Shown here piece after piece: positions 44,514 to 54,700 of a DNA stretch of 64,000 nt. The notes beneath the pieces were generated by a model, which saw only the letters and a program-made list of their open reading frames with translations, did not search any database and was not told the DNA's origin. Positions within the stretch are counted from its first letter, which is position 1. Every line of letters begins with the position of its first letter. Made by a program: the position numbers and the translations under genes. This DNA comes from Rhizobium sp. Root274. Its GTDB lineage: Bacteria > Pseudomonadota > Alphaproteobacteria > Rhizobiales > Rhizobiaceae. The DNA is taken from the NCBI RefSeq assembly GCF_001429245.1, contig NZ_LMJE01000001.1, forward strand, positions 649,048 through 713,047, written 5' to 3'.

Positions 44514-47180
44514 TCACCCCCTAGCCTTGATCGCCGCCTGGGCCGCCGACAATCTCGCAATCGGCACGCGAAACGGTGAACACGACACATAATCCAACCC
44601 GACATCCTCGCAGAAGTGGATCGAGGTCGGGTCGCCGCCGTGTTCGCCGCAGATGCCGAGTTTCATATCGGGGCGCGTCTTGCGGCCACGTTCGGCGGCG
44701 ATGCGGATGAGTTCGCCGACACCGTCGAAATCCAAGGACACGAAGGGGTCCTGGATGATGATGCCCTTCTTCTGGTAGGTCGGGATGAAGCGGGCGGCGT
44801 CGTCGCGGGACATGCCGAAGGTGGTTTGCGTCAGGTCATTGGTACCGAAGGAGAAGAATTCGGCGGCTTCGGCGATGATATGGGCGCGGATCGCAGCGCG
44901 GGGCAGCTCGATCATCGTGCCGACGAGATAGGAGATTTCGAGTTCGGCTTCGCCCATGACTTCGGTCGCGACCCGGTCGATGACGGCTTTCACGTAATCC
45001 AGTTCGGAGCGCAGGCCGACGAGCGGCACCATGATTTCGGGAACGACGGCAGCGCCGGTTTCACGCGCTGCGGCAACGGCGGCCTCGAAGATGGCGCGGG
45101 CCTGCATTTCGGCGATCTCGGGATAAGAGATGGCAAGGCGGCAGCCGCGATGGCCGAGCATGGGGTTGAACTCGTGGAGCGCATCAATGCGGCGGCGCAT
45201 GAAGCCGGGTTCCAGGCCCATGGCGTTCGCCACTTCCTCGATTTCCTCGTCGGACTTCGGCAGGAATTCATGCAGCGGCGGGTCGAGCATGCGGATCGTC
45301 ACCGGCAGGCCATGCATGATGGTGAAGAGCTCGGTGAAATCGGAGCGCTGCATGGGCAAGAGCTTGTCGAGCGCTGCGCGACGGCCGGCCTCGTCTTCGG
45401 CGAGGATCATTTCGCGCATCACATGGATGCGCTCGCCCTCGAAGAACATGTGTTCGGTGCGGCAAAGGCCGATGCCCTCTGCGCCGAAAGAGCGGGCGGC
45501 GCGGGCATCGCCCGGCGTGTCGGCATTGGTGCGCACGGTCATGCGGCGGGTCGCGTCTGCCCAGACCATCAGCTGGGCGAAATCCCCCGACAGTTCCGGC
45601 TGCAGCATGGGCACCTCGCCCTTCAGCACCTGGCCGGAGGAGCCATCGATGGTGACAATGTCGCCCTTGGTCAGCGTCACTCCCATGCCGATGAGCTTTT
45701 CGTTGCGCAGATCAACGCGCATGGTGCCGGCACCCGAGACGCAAGGGATGCCCATGCCCCGGGCGACGACCGCCGCATGGCTGGTCATGCCGCCTCGGGT
45801 CGTCAGGATGCCCTGGGCGGCATGCATGCCGTGGATGTCTTCGGGGCTGGTTTCGACGCGGACGAGAATGACCTTTCGGCCCTCGGCTTCGGCATCGACG
45901 GCCTCTTCCGCCGTGAAGACGATGGCGCCTGTGGCAGCGCCCGGCGAGGCGGGAAGGCCGGAGCCGATGACGTGGCGGGTGACGCGCGGGTCGATGGTCG
46001 GGTGCAGCAACTGGTCGAGCGAGGACGGCTCGATGCGCATCACCGCTTCCTGCTCGCTGATCAGGCCTTCCGACACCATGTCGACGGCGATCTTCATCGC
46101 GGCCTTGGTGGTGCGTTTTCCAGAGCGGGCCTGCAGCATCCACAGCTTGCCGCGCTCGATGGTGAATTCGAGATCCTGCATGTCGCGGTAATGAGCTTCG
46201 AGGCGGGTGCAAATTGCCTGGAATTCGGCAAAGGCCTCCGGCATCAGCTTTTCGAGCGAGGGCTTGTCGGAACCACTGTCGATGCGGGCGGCTTCGGTGA
46301 TCGATTGCGGCGTGCGGATACCGGCCACGACGTCTTCGCCCTGCGCATTGACGAGGAATTCGCCGTAGAGTTCCTTTGCGCCCGTCGAGGGATTACGGGT
46401 GAAGGCGACGCCGGTGGCCGAGGTCGAGCCGAGATTGCCGAAGACCATGGTCTGGACAGTGACCGCCGTGCCCCATTCGCCGGGAATGTTATGGAGCATC
46501 CGGTAAGTCTGGGCGCGGGGGTTCATCCAGCTCGAGAAGACGGCACCGATTGCGCCCCAAAGCTGGACATGCGGGTCCTGCGGAAAGGGCTGGCCGAGCT
46601 CGTTTTCGAGCAGATCCTTGTAGAGCGAGACGACATGCTGCAGCTCGACGGCAGAGAGATCGGTGTCGAGTTCGTGGCCAAGGCGGCCCTTCTCGTCCTC
46701 GAAGATTTCCTCGAAGATTTCGTGGTCGAGCCCCATGACGACATCGCCATACATCTGGATGAAGCGGCGATAGCTGTCCCAGGCGAAGCGGGCATCACGG
46801 GAATGGTGGCCGAGCGCCTCGACGGTGTGGTCATTGAGGCCGAGATTGAGCACCGTGTCCATCATGCCGGGCATGGAGGTGCGCGCGCCGGAGCGGACAG
46901 AGAGGAGAAGCGGCTGGCTGGTGTCGCCGAAGGCACGGCCGGTTGCGGCTTCGATGCCTGCGATACCGGAGAGAACCTGGGCTTTCAGGTCGTCGCGAAG
47001 GGTCTTGCCGCTCTTGTAATAGATGCCACAGGCGTCTGACACGATCGTAAGGCCGGGCGGAACCGGCAGGCCAAGCGCCGCCATTTCGGCGAGATTGGCC
47101 CCCTTCCCTCCCAGCTGGTCGATCTCGGTCCTACTCCCCTCGGCCTTTCCTCCGCCGAAGGTGTAAACCCACTTGCGCAT
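44514..47180 (-). CDS. ppdK: Pyruvate, phosphate dikinase
   Basis: An 888-residue, full-length PPDK interconverting pyruvate + ATP + Pi and phosphoenolpyruvate + AMP + PPi. In order: N-terminal ATP-grasp domain (FGGGKAEGSRTEIDQLGGKG, LLSVRSGARTSMPGMMDTVL), phosphohistidine domain with the swivelling His in TTRGGMTSHAAVVARGMGIP (about residue 463), and C-terminal TIM-barrel PEP-binding domain with GICGEHGGDP carrying the acid/base Cys (about 838). The Thr two residues before the catalytic His is the usual target of PPDK regulatory protein. Start: the ATG at 47180 (MRKWVYTFGGG); the frame runs on upstream but without homology. It is monocistronic, with a gluconeogenic or glycolytic role as in other rhizobia. 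Confidence 0.97.
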   Translation of the reverse strand: MRKWVYTFGGGKAEGSRTEIDQLGGKGANLAEMAALGLPVPPGLTIVSDACGIYYKSGKTLRDDLKAQVLSGIAGIEAATGRAFGDTSQPLLLSVRSGARTSMPGMMDTVLNLGLNDHTVEALGHHSRDARFAWDSYRRFIQMYGDVVMGLDHEIFEEIFEDEKGRLGHELDTDLSAVELQHVVSLYKDLLENELGQPFPQDPHVQLWGAIGAVFSSWMNPRAQTYRMLHNIPGEWGTAVTVQTMVFGNLGSTSATGVAFTRNPSTGAKELYGEFLVNAQGEDVVAGIRTPQSITEAARIDSGSDKPSLEKLMPEAFAEFQAICTRLEAHYRDMQDLEFTIERGKLWMLQARSGKRTTKAAMKIAVDMVSEGLISEQEAVMRIEPSSLDQLLHPTIDPRVTRHVIGSGLPASPGAATGAIVFTAEEAVDAEAEGRKVILVRVETSPEDIHGMHAAQGILTTRGGMTSHAAVVARGMGIPCVSGAGTMRVDLRNEKLIGMGVTLTKGDIVTIDGSSGQVLKGEVPMLQPELSGDFAQLMVWADATRRMTVRTNADTPGDARAARSFGAEGIGLCRTEHMFFEGERIHVMREMILAEDEAGRRAALDKLLPMQRSDFTELFTIMHGLPVTIRMLDPPLHEFLPKSDEEIEEVANAMGLEPGFMRRRIDALHEFNPMLGHRGCRLAISYPEIAEMQARAIFEAAVAAARETGAAVVPEIMVPLVGLRSELDYVKAVIDRVATEVMGEAELEISYLVGTMIELPRAAIRAHIIAEAAEFFSFGTNDLTQTTFGMSRDDAARFIPTYQKKGIIIQDPFVSLDFDGVGELIRIAAERGRKTRPDMKLGICGEHGGDPTSIHFCEDVGLDYVSCSPFRVPIARLSAAQAAIKARG

Positions 47181-47550
47181 TGCCCTCTCCACCCAAACAG
47201 GCTTTATTTTCCACCGTTTACAGCAAATGTGACGGATTGGAAACGTCACAGGTCCAAGTTTATGCTGCAATGCATCATAATTGCAGCAGAGAGAGGCAAT
47301 CCTGCTCGCGGGGACGGAAGCGGATGATGAAACGGCAGCCCGGATCAGAAGACGGGGGCTGCGGCATGCGCCGTTTGTGCATGCTGTCACGCGGGGCCTT
47401 CGGGTCGGGTATCCATCGCAATTGTTACAAGTCATCACGCAATGCGATAAACGGTCACTTAAAATGACCAGAGAAATCGCTTCAAGATGATGCACTGCGG
47501 CCAAGACTTTGGTAGTGGGCTTGCACGAGTATTGTAATCCGGATTCGCAA
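47181..47550. other. Divergent promoter region between ppdK and the FabMG-like gene
   Basis: 370 bp without a gene. It is AT-richer than the flanks around 47210-47290 and must hold both promoters. No specific operator recognised. Confidence 0.4.
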
Positions 47551-48870
47551 ATGCCCCTGACAAGCCCGGTCTCCCTGACGCAGATCCCGCAGAATACCCT
47601 GTATAAAAAGGGTGATGTCTTCGTTCTCTTCGGTGAATTGTTTGGTCGCGGCTATGTGACTGGCCTTCTCGACCAGGCCAAAAAGGCCGGCATGGAGATC
47701 ATCGGGATCACCGTTGGTCGCCGTGACGAGAACAACAAGCTTCGCCCGCTTAACGAAGAAGAACTGGCGCAGGCGGAGGCCAATCTCGGCGGCCGGATCA
47801 TCAATGTGCCCGCCATGGCCGGCTTCGACCTCGATGCGCCGGAAGGCGAACCGACGCCGACCGACCTCCTCGGCGCGCTGACGCTGGAAAACTGGGAAAC
47901 CGAAAAGCTCGACTGGGCGCATATCGAAAAGTGCCGCGAGATCGGCGTGAAGCGCTTTCAGGATGCCGTTGCCAAGATCATGGCCGAGCTTGAAGGCATG
48001 ATCGCCGACGGCAAGAACGTCCACTTCGCCCACACCATGGCTGGCGGCATTCCCAAGGCCAAGGTGTTCCTGGTGCTCGCCAACCGCATCTACAAGGGTC
48101 GTGGCGCGCGTCACATGTCCTCGCAGGTGCTCTTGGAAAGCGATCTTGGCAAACTGATCCTGCAGAATTTTGATGAAGTCTCGGCCAACACCTTCCGCCA
48201 CCTGATCGAAGGCAGTGCCGCGATCCGCGCCCGCATCGAAAACAGCGGTGGCCAGGTGCGTTACTCGGCCTATGGCTACCACGGCACCGGCATCCTGATC
48301 GGCGACGAATACCGCTGGCAGACCTATACGAACTACACCCAGGGCTATGCCAAGATGAAGCTCGAGGCGATTGCCGAAGAGGCTTTTGCATCCGGCATCA
48401 AGGCGACTGTGTTCAACTGCCCTGAGATCCGCACCAATTCGTCCGACGTCTTTGCCGGCATCGAACTGCCGCTTCTGCCGCTCTTGAAGGCGCTGAAGAA
48501 GGAAAACGGCGGCGCGCGGGCTGAGAAGATCTGGGCTGACTGCCAGGCGCTTTTGGTCGATGGTGCCACCATCGACGACGTTCTCCAGAAGATCGCCGAT
48601 TTCCAGGTGAGCGCGGTGATGGAGCCGTTCTACGACTTCAACAAGTGGCCGATGCCCAACAGCCAGGGCCAGTCCGACATCACCATCGGCACCTCGACCG
48701 AGATCGCCCAGATGCACAAGGACGGCAAGGCGCTGATCTCAGACTATCTGAGCGTGCTCGTGGTCGAAGCGACCGGCGCGCTGATTTTCGGGGAGGTGGC
48801 GAACCCTTCGGCGCCGGTGCTGTGGCTGAACCATGATGTGGTGGCGCGGCAGATAAATTCGGCGGGCTGA
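47551..48870 (+). CDS. Enoyl-ACP reductase FabMG-family protein (likely)
   Basis: A 439-residue cytoplasmic protein. The N-terminus has GDVFVLFGELFGRGYVTGLL with a Rossmann-like start, and the middle carries FAHTMAGGIPKAKVFLVLAN, QVRYSAYGYHGTGILIGDEY and YTQGYAKMKLEAIAEEAFAS; the Tyr...Tyr...Lys spacing resembles a reductase active site. From memory this matches the rhizobial family named FabMG, an enoyl-ACP reductase type found by triclosan resistance; I cannot verify this here. If correct it takes part in fatty-acid elongation. Start: the ATG at 47551; the GTG-rich upstream extension is not conserved-looking. A terminator follows. Confidence 0.6.
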   Translation: MPLTSPVSLTQIPQNTLYKKGDVFVLFGELFGRGYVTGLLDQAKKAGMEIIGITVGRRDENNKLRPLNEEELAQAEANLGGRIINVPAMAGFDLDAPEGEPTPTDLLGALTLENWETEKLDWAHIEKCREIGVKRFQDAVAKIMAELEGMIADGKNVHFAHTMAGGIPKAKVFLVLANRIYKGRGARHMSSQVLLESDLGKLILQNFDEVSANTFRHLIEGSAAIRARIENSGGQVRYSAYGYHGTGILIGDEYRWQTYTNYTQGYAKMKLEAIAEEAFASGIKATVFNCPEIRTNSSDVFAGIELPLLPLLKALKKENGGARAEKIWADCQALLVDGATIDDVLQKIADFQVSAVMEPFYDFNKWPMPNSQGQSDITIGTSTEIAQMHKDGKALISDYLSVLVVEATGALIFGEVANPSAPVLWLNHDVVARQINSAG

Positions 48871-48903
48871 GCGCTAGCGAATAGGCAGTCGCCAATTGAG
48901 GGA

Positions 48904-48934
48904 TGCCGGGAGCTTGCTTCCGGCGTTTTCGTTT
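48904..48934 (+). terminator. Rho-independent terminator after the FabMG-like gene
   Basis: The imperfect stem GCCGGGAG / CTTCCGGC (one mismatch) with a short loop is followed by GTTTTCGTTTTC. Confidence 0.65.
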
Positions 48935-48947
48935 TCACGACCCCCTT

Positions 48948-49299
48948 CGTCATCCTCGGGCTTGTCCCGAGGATCTACTGCCGCTGCTATTTGCTCGACG
49001 TTCACGGCCCCTCCCGCACGCCTCCCATGCATGGCCACCCTCGACAGATCCTCGGCACAAGGCCGAGGATGACAGCGTGTCTGGGCCGGCGGATGGGCGA
49101 TTGGCAACGGGTCGAATGTCGCGTTACGGCTTCCGGCATTTCTTCTTTGGCGCGGCGCCATTCCCCGGGTCGTCATCCTCGGGCTTGTCCCGAGGATCGA
49201 CTGCCGTCGCTATTGGTTCGACGTTTAGAACCTTCCCTTAGGCGTCCCATTCATCGCCACCCTTGGCAGATCCTCGGCACAAGGCCGAGGATGACGGCG
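48948..49299. repeat. Two direct copies of a 129-bp palindromic (REP/BIME-like) element
   Basis: Copy 1 spans 48948-49076 and copy 2 spans 49171-49299. Each begins with CGTCATCCTCGGGCTTGTCC followed by CGAGGATC and ends with the inverse-type GATCCTCGGCACAAGGCCGA followed by GGATGACG. Each end can form its own hairpin (ATCCTCGG / CCGAGGAT), and the two ends of a copy are inverted relative to each other. The internal bases have diverged. Such palindromes are common between rhizobial genes. The rest of 48871-49458 has no supported gene. Confidence 0.8.
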
Positions 49300-49458
49300 C
49301 GTATGGGGCATGTCTCGGTGCCCGCCATATGCCTCGGCGAGCAGCGCCAACGAATGACCTTGTCCGGTGGCGAACCGATCGACGTCTCGCATGGCTGGAC
49401 TTGTTGGGCGAATGCTGGCACGTCCCTGACGAGTTGTCTGACAAGTCGAGTCGCCCTG

Positions 49459-50622
49459 ATGCATATCCCCCCGCAGTTTCGCGTCTATATCGCCTTCTTC
49501 CTCTTCGCCATGTCGACCGGCTCGCTGTTTTCGCGGCTGCCGGACCTGCAGGCGCATCTTGGGGTCAACAAGGCGCAACTGGGGATGACGCTGATCGGCA
49601 TGGCGATCGGATCGCTGATTTCGCTGACCCTCTCCTCGCCGCTGATCGTCCGGCTCGGCACGCGCACGACGCTGGCCATCTCTTTGCTCGGCGTGATGGC
49701 GCTGCTCTCGACCATTCCGCTTCTGCCCAATGCCCCCCTGGTCTTTGCCACGCTCTTTGTCATGGGGCTCTTGGCCGGTGCGCTGGAAATCTGTCTCAAT
49801 GTGGAGATCGGCCGGATCGAGGCGCAGATCGGCTTTGGCATCATGAACCGGGCGCATGGCTGCTGGAGCCTCGGCTTTTTCGTGACCGCCATCACTGCCT
49901 CCCTGGTGCGCCAGGCAGAGATCAGCATGCAGACGCATATGCATGTGCTGCTCGCGGTGATGTTCGTGATCGCCGCCGTGACGATCGCCGGAATGAAGAA
50001 TGCGCCGCATCTCGTGCATGCCGGCCCGGCGCAAGATCAACCGCATTTCGCCCTGCCGACGCTGGGTCTCCTTCCGCTCTGCATCATCGGCACCTCGGCC
50101 TTCCTGATCGAGGGTGCCGGCATCGACTGGTCGACGATCTACATGAACGAGGTGTTCGAGGTCTCGCCCTTCATTTCCGGCTCGGGCCTCACCCTGTTCG
50201 GCTTCTTCATGGCGCTGGCCCGCCTCACCGTCGATCCGGTGGTCGACCGGCATGGGGCACGTCTCGTCGGGCGCGTTCTGCTGACGGTGGCGGCACTCGG
50301 GATCGCGCTGGTGTGGCTGGCGCCACATCCGTATCTCGCCCTGCTCGGCTTTGCCCTGATGGGGGCCGGCTGCAGCGCGGTCTATCCGATGGCGGTGACG
50401 GCCGCCGCCCAGCGGACGGACAGGCCGGCGGTCGTCAATGTGGCGGCGATCGGCCAGATGGCCTTCGTCGTCTTCTTCCTCGGCCCGCCGCTCCTCGGCT
50501 TCGTCGCGGAAGCTTTCGGCATCCGCAACGCCTATCTCGTCTGCCTGCCGCTCATTCTGGGGTCGATTTTTGCGAGCTCGGCCCTGCCGGTCAGGGTGGA
50601 GAAGGGACCGGCGTCCGCCTGA
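49459..50622 (+). CDS. Major facilitator superfamily transporter
   Basis: A 387-residue MFS transporter with about 12 membrane segments. The first is FRVYIAFFLFAMSTGSLFSR, followed by the loop LPDLQAHLGVNKAQLGMTLI, which resembles the FucP/YbjJ-type or DHA-like MFS families; the loop 2-3 region is LIVRLGTRTTLAISLLGVMA. ALEICLNVEIGRIEAQIGFG and MNRAHGCWSLGFFVTAITAS fit the YbjJ-like sugar or drug transporter group. Substrate unknown. Start: the ATG at 49459; the frame is open upstream only because it passes through the repeat elements. Confidence 0.88.
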   Translation: MHIPPQFRVYIAFFLFAMSTGSLFSRLPDLQAHLGVNKAQLGMTLIGMAIGSLISLTLSSPLIVRLGTRTTLAISLLGVMALLSTIPLLPNAPLVFATLFVMGLLAGALEICLNVEIGRIEAQIGFGIMNRAHGCWSLGFFVTAITASLVRQAEISMQTHMHVLLAVMFVIAAVTIAGMKNAPHLVHAGPAQDQPHFALPTLGLLPLCIIGTSAFLIEGAGIDWSTIYMNEVFEVSPFISGSGLTLFGFFMALARLTVDPVVDRHGARLVGRVLLTVAALGIALVWLAPHPYLALLGFALMGAGCSAVYPMAVTAAAQRTDRPAVVNVAAIGQMAFVVFFLGPPLLGFVAEAFGIRNAYLVCLPLILGSIFASSALPVRVEKGPASA

Positions 50623-50632
50623 TGCGGCGTCT

Positions 50633-51046
50633 TCAATTCGCCAGTGCGACCAGTTCGTCGGGCGTGGGATCACCGAAGAATTTGACGCCAAGCTTGGCGT
50701 CGGAGACTTTCAGCACAACATGTTTGCCGTCGGCTGTGAAGATCACGACCAGCCAGCTCGCCTCGCAAAAGCCCGCTTCGCAGGCGCGAAATTTCTGCCG
50801 CCGCTCCCCGGCAATCACGACTTCTTCCGAGGCGAGCGCGACATAATGCGGCTCGCGCACCAGAGCGCGCACCCAGAAGGGAAGCCCCGGCTTGCCCTTG
50901 ATCATCTCCAGCAGACTGTCGCGATGCGCTGCAGAGGCTTCGAGAACTTTTGGCAGGAAGTTTCCGGAGAGGGAGGTGTCGGGGGATTGGGCGTGGGCAA
51001 GATTGATGCTGCACACCAGCAACGCGGAGACCAGTCGCTTTCTCAT
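50633..51046 (-). CDS. Ivy-family lysozyme inhibitor-like periplasmic protein
   Basis: A 137-residue protein with signal peptide (MRKRLVSALLVCSINLAHAQ) and the Ivy-family layout: GLPFWVRALVREPHY, then the Cys-loop FRACEAGFCEASWLVVIFTA, in the place where Ivy carries its CKPHDC lysozyme-blocking loop, then LGVKFFGDPTPDELVAL. The two Cys are kept, the residues between them are not. Ivy proteins protect peptidoglycan from host lysozyme or control lytic transglycosylases. The ATG overlaps the HigA stop codon (ATGA), so it is co-translated with a toxin-antitoxin pair, which is unusual. Confidence 0.78.
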   Translation of the reverse strand: MRKRLVSALLVCSINLAHAQSPDTSLSGNFLPKVLEASAAHRDSLLEMIKGKPGLPFWVRALVREPHYVALASEEVVIAGERRQKFRACEAGFCEASWLVVIFTADGKHVVLKVSDAKLGVKFFGDPTPDELVALAN

Positions 51047-51423
51047 CAGGCCGCTATTTCGCCGATCAACGCGCCGGCCGGGATTCCCCAGGCACGACTG
51101 ATCTTGCGGATCTGGTCAAGATTGATCTCGCGCCGTCCGTTCAGAAGGTCCGCCGCTCGCGACTTGGAACCGAGAACCCCCACAAGATCCGCACGCGTAT
51201 AGTTGTTTGCTGCCATCACGGCCTTAATCACCTCCACCGGAGCCGCCTTTGGCATTGGGTATTGACGATCTTCATATTCTTCGATCAGCAGCGCCAAAGC
51301 ATCGAAATGTGCGGCCTGCGGTGTGCCCTCTGCCGGTTCATTATCGAAATATGGACGGATCGCGATGAGCGCCTCGCGATATTCGGCTTCGTTGGCCAAT
51401 GTCCGGATGGTGCTGATGTTCAT
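51046..51423 (-). CDS. higA: HigA-family antitoxin / HTH transcriptional regulator
   Basis: A 125-residue antitoxin with N-terminal dimer-type region (EAEYREALIAIRPYFDNEPA, LLIEEYEDRQYPMP) and C-terminal HTH (IKAVMAANNYTRADLVGVLG, KSRAADLLNGRREINLDQIR). Usual HigA antitoxins of this subgroup have exactly this order. It has GAGGAATT as ribosome site, lies 9 bp after HigB and overlaps the next gene by 4 bp. It probably represses its own operon by binding upstream of higB. Confidence 0.9.
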   Translation of the reverse strand: MNISTIRTLANEAEYREALIAIRPYFDNEPAEGTPQAAHFDALALLIEEYEDRQYPMPKAAPVEVIKAVMAANNYTRADLVGVLGSKSRAADLLNGRREINLDQIRKISRAWGIPAGALIGEIAA

Positions 51424-51432
51424 TACAATTCC

Positions 51433-51741
51433 TCAAAGCTTGGCAACATCGATCCCATCGTATTCCTTGTGGGTGCCAACGAACAGAATGAAGACGCGCC
51501 CGGTTCTGAAACCAACCAACGCCACGATCCTGAACTTGTTGCCACCGACATCGAAAACGATCTTACCGTCCGTCACATAGTCCGCCGAATTGAACGTCGC
51601 CCTTACGTCCGCGAAAGTATGCCAGCGAGCCGCTTCTACCCTGGTATGCCACTCCAGCATTGCGGCACGTGCAGACACACGCACCCCGGTCGGAAGGCGT
51701 TCACAGAATTCAAGTAACGCGGATCGGGCGATAACGCGCAT
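51433..51741 (-). CDS. higB: HigB-family (RelE-type) mRNA interferase toxin
   Basis: A 102-residue toxin of the HigB/RelE fold: HTRVEAARWHTFADVRATFN, VFDVGGNKFRIVALVGFRTG and VFILFVGTHKEYDGIDV, the last with the family's HxEYD-type ending. Start: the ATG at 51741 (MRVIARSALLEFCE). The toxin precedes its antitoxin, the HigBA order. The third gene of the operon encodes the Ivy-like protein. Confidence 0.9.
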   Translation of the reverse strand: MRVIARSALLEFCERLPTGVRVSARAAMLEWHTRVEAARWHTFADVRATFNSADYVTDGKIVFDVGGNKFRIVALVGFRTGRVFILFVGTHKEYDGIDVAKL

Positions 51742-51786
51742 GCACAACCCTAACACGTTCCCAATCTGGGAACAAGGCGGTAGATT

Positions 51787-54700
51787 TTAAACCTGATCCC
51801 TTTCCCGCAACGCCTCCGCCGTCTGCAGGTCGACGGAGACGAGCTGGGAAACGCCCTGTTCGGCCATGGTGACGCCGAAGAGACGGTTCATGCGGGCCAT
51901 GGTGATGGGGTTGTGGGTGATGATGACGAAGCGGGTCTCGGTGGAGGCGGCCATTTCGTCCATCAGGTTGCAATAGCGTTCGACATTGTGGTCGTCTAGC
52001 GGTGCGTCGACTTCGTCGAGCACGCAGATCGGCGCGGGGTTGGTGAGAAAGACGGCGAAGATCAGCGCCATGGCGGTGAGCGCCTGTTCACCGCCTGACA
52101 GCAGCGTCATGGTCTGCGGCTTCTTGCCCGGCGGGCGGGCGAGGATTTCGAGGCCGGCTTCGAGCGGGTCGTCGCTTTCGATCAGCTGCAGTTCGGCCGT
52201 GCCGCCATTGAACAGGTGGGTGAAGAGGCGCTGGAACTGGGCGTTGACCACATCGAAGGCGGCGAGCAGGCGTTCGCGGCCTTCGCGATTGAGGCTCTGA
52301 ATCGCGCCGCGCAGCTTGCGGATCGCATCAATGATGTCGTCGCGCTCCTTGATCAGCGCTGCAAGCTTCTCCGACAGTTCCTTCTGCTCTTCTTCGGCAC
52401 GCAGGTTCACGGCGCCGAGCCTTTCGCGCTCCATCTTCAGCCGGTCGACATTGCGCTCGACCTCGCGCAGGTCGCCGATCTGTGAGGGGTCCTTCAGGCC
52501 TGTCAGGCGGAAGGCTTCGTGCGGGGGCACGTTGAGGGCTTCGGCGATGCGGGCTTCGGCATCGACGCGCCATTCGCGAGCGGAGACGAGGCGCTCTTCG
52601 GCACGGCCGCGTTTTTCTCTGGACTCGGCGAGTTCGGCGAGCGCGGCGGCCGCCTTCTGGTCGGCCTCGCGCTGGCGGGTTTCGGCTTCGATCAAACGGT
52701 CTGCGGCGTCGCGGCGGTCCTTCTCGGCCTTGTCGAGGGCGGTCATCAGGTTGCGGCGCTTGTCCTCGAACTCGTCGGGTGCCATTTCGAGATCGGTGAT
52801 CTCCTCCCGTGCTTCGACCTCGCGCTCGCGCAGGGTCGCGATGTGTTCTTCGGCAGACTTGGCGCGGTTCTGCCAGTTCTGCTTTTCCTGGCGGATCGAG
52901 AGAATGCGGCGGCGGCGCATCTCGTCCTCGCGAGCAAGGCCTTCGAAACGGGCGCGAGCTTCGGCGAGCAGGCCACGGTCGCGGGCGACGACGGATTCGG
53001 CATCGCGCAGACGAGCGTCGAGGGCGGAGAGATCAGGCGTCTCCTCCATCTCGATGCGGGCAGTCTCTTCCTGCTCAACGATTTCCTCGATCTGCCCCTT
53101 CAGGCCATTCACCGCCTCCTCGATCACCTCGCGGCGGCGGATGAGATCGCCCGAGGCGCGTTCGGCCCGGGCAAGGGCATCGCGGGCTTCGGCGAGCGCA
53201 CGGACCGTCAGGCGGCTGCGGTCACGGGCGTCGGTCAGACGCGCCTCTTCCGTGCGGATGGCATCGGCGGCCTCGTTCAAGCGATCCTCGGCCTCGACCA
53301 TCTGGTCGCGGGCCTCTTCGGTCTCGATCTCGATTTCGGCGAGGCGGTTCTTCTGGGCAAGGCGAAGCGCTGCGGCACTCGGGGCATCGGCGCCCGTGAC
53401 GTGGCCGTCCCAGCGATAGACGGCGCCGTCGCGGGTGACCAGACGCTGGCCAGGGGCGAGGCTTGCCATCAGGTGGAGCGCATCCGCTTCCTCGACCACG
53501 CCAATCTGGCGGAGCGCGCGGGTGAGCGCTGGGGGTGCACGGACATGGGCGATCAGCGGTTTTGCGCCTGACGGCAGCGCCGGGTCCCCTGCTCCGTCGC
53601 CATTGCCATGCCAGTGGGCGGGGGCCGTGAGATCGAGGGCGCTATCGAGGTCGTCGCCGAGGGCGGCACCGAGTGCGGTCTCGAAGCCACGATCGACGGA
53701 GAGTTCATCGGCGACCGGCGGGAAGTCGCCCGTCGAGGTGGAGGCGAGGATGCGGGCGATGGTGCGGGCTTCGGTCTCCAGACCGTTGACGCGGGCGCGG
53801 GCTGCTTCGAGCGGCTGGCGCAGATGGCTTTCGGTGCGGCGGGCCTCATTGAGCGCCGCCTCGGCCTCCATGGCAGCACTTTCAGCATCGGCGACGGCCT
53901 GTTCGGCGATCTCGACCATTTCGCGCTTTTCGTCCGGATCGGGGAGAGCGGCGATCCGGTCGGAGATGTCGGAGAGTTCGCGGGAAGCGTCGGAGACCTG
54001 ACGCTCCAGCCTTGCGCGACGCTCGGCAAGATCGCGGATCGCGCGGTCCAGCTGGTTACGGCCGGCGGCGGCCTCGGCGCGTTCGGCAGTCAGCCGGGTG
54101 AAGTCGCGTTCGCTGTCGGCAAGGGTTGCGGCAGCCGCGTCGAAGATCTCCTTGGCCTCTTCGGCGAAGCGGCCGGCATCGGCGAGAGTTTCCTCGAGTT
54201 CGGCCTCCTCTTCCGCCAGCCGCTGGATGACCTCGACATTCTCAGAGACCAGGCGCTCCTCGCGGCGGATGTCCTCGTCGAGCTGGGCCAAGCGCCGGGT
54301 GAGTTCGTCGCGGCGGCGCAGGATGCGGCTTGCTTCCTCGTCGAGCTGGCTGCGGGCGATCTGCAGGCGCTGGAGCGCTGCGGCACATTTCGCCTCCTCC
54401 TCCCGCAGCTCCGGCATTTTCAGGCTGGCAATGGCCTGGAGCTTGGCCGCCTCCATTTGGTGGTTCGCCTTTTCGGCGACGATCGACATCGCCTGGTTCA
54501 GCGCACTTTCGGCCTCGCCCTCGGCCTGTTTGGCCTGCGACCAGCGGATGTGCAAGAGCATGGCCTCATGGGCGCGGATGTCGGCCGACAGCTGCTTGAA
54601 GCGGTTGGCCTGGCGGGCCTGGCGTTTCAGGCTCTCGATCTGGTTTTCGAGCTGGGCGGTGATGTCTTCCAGCCGCTCCAGATTGGTCTCGGCGGCGCGC

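Noticed and set aside
44616..47039. 807-codon plus-strand frame opposite ppdK
   Set aside because: ppdK is full length with all active-site motifs on the minus strand; the antisense translation is His/Gly/Ala-rich and typical of a high-GC shadow frame.
49225..50846. Long frames in other phases over the MFS gene (488 codons minus, 527 codons plus)
   Set aside because: They pass through palindromic repeats and over a well-formed 12-segment membrane protein; charge-rich composition without domains.
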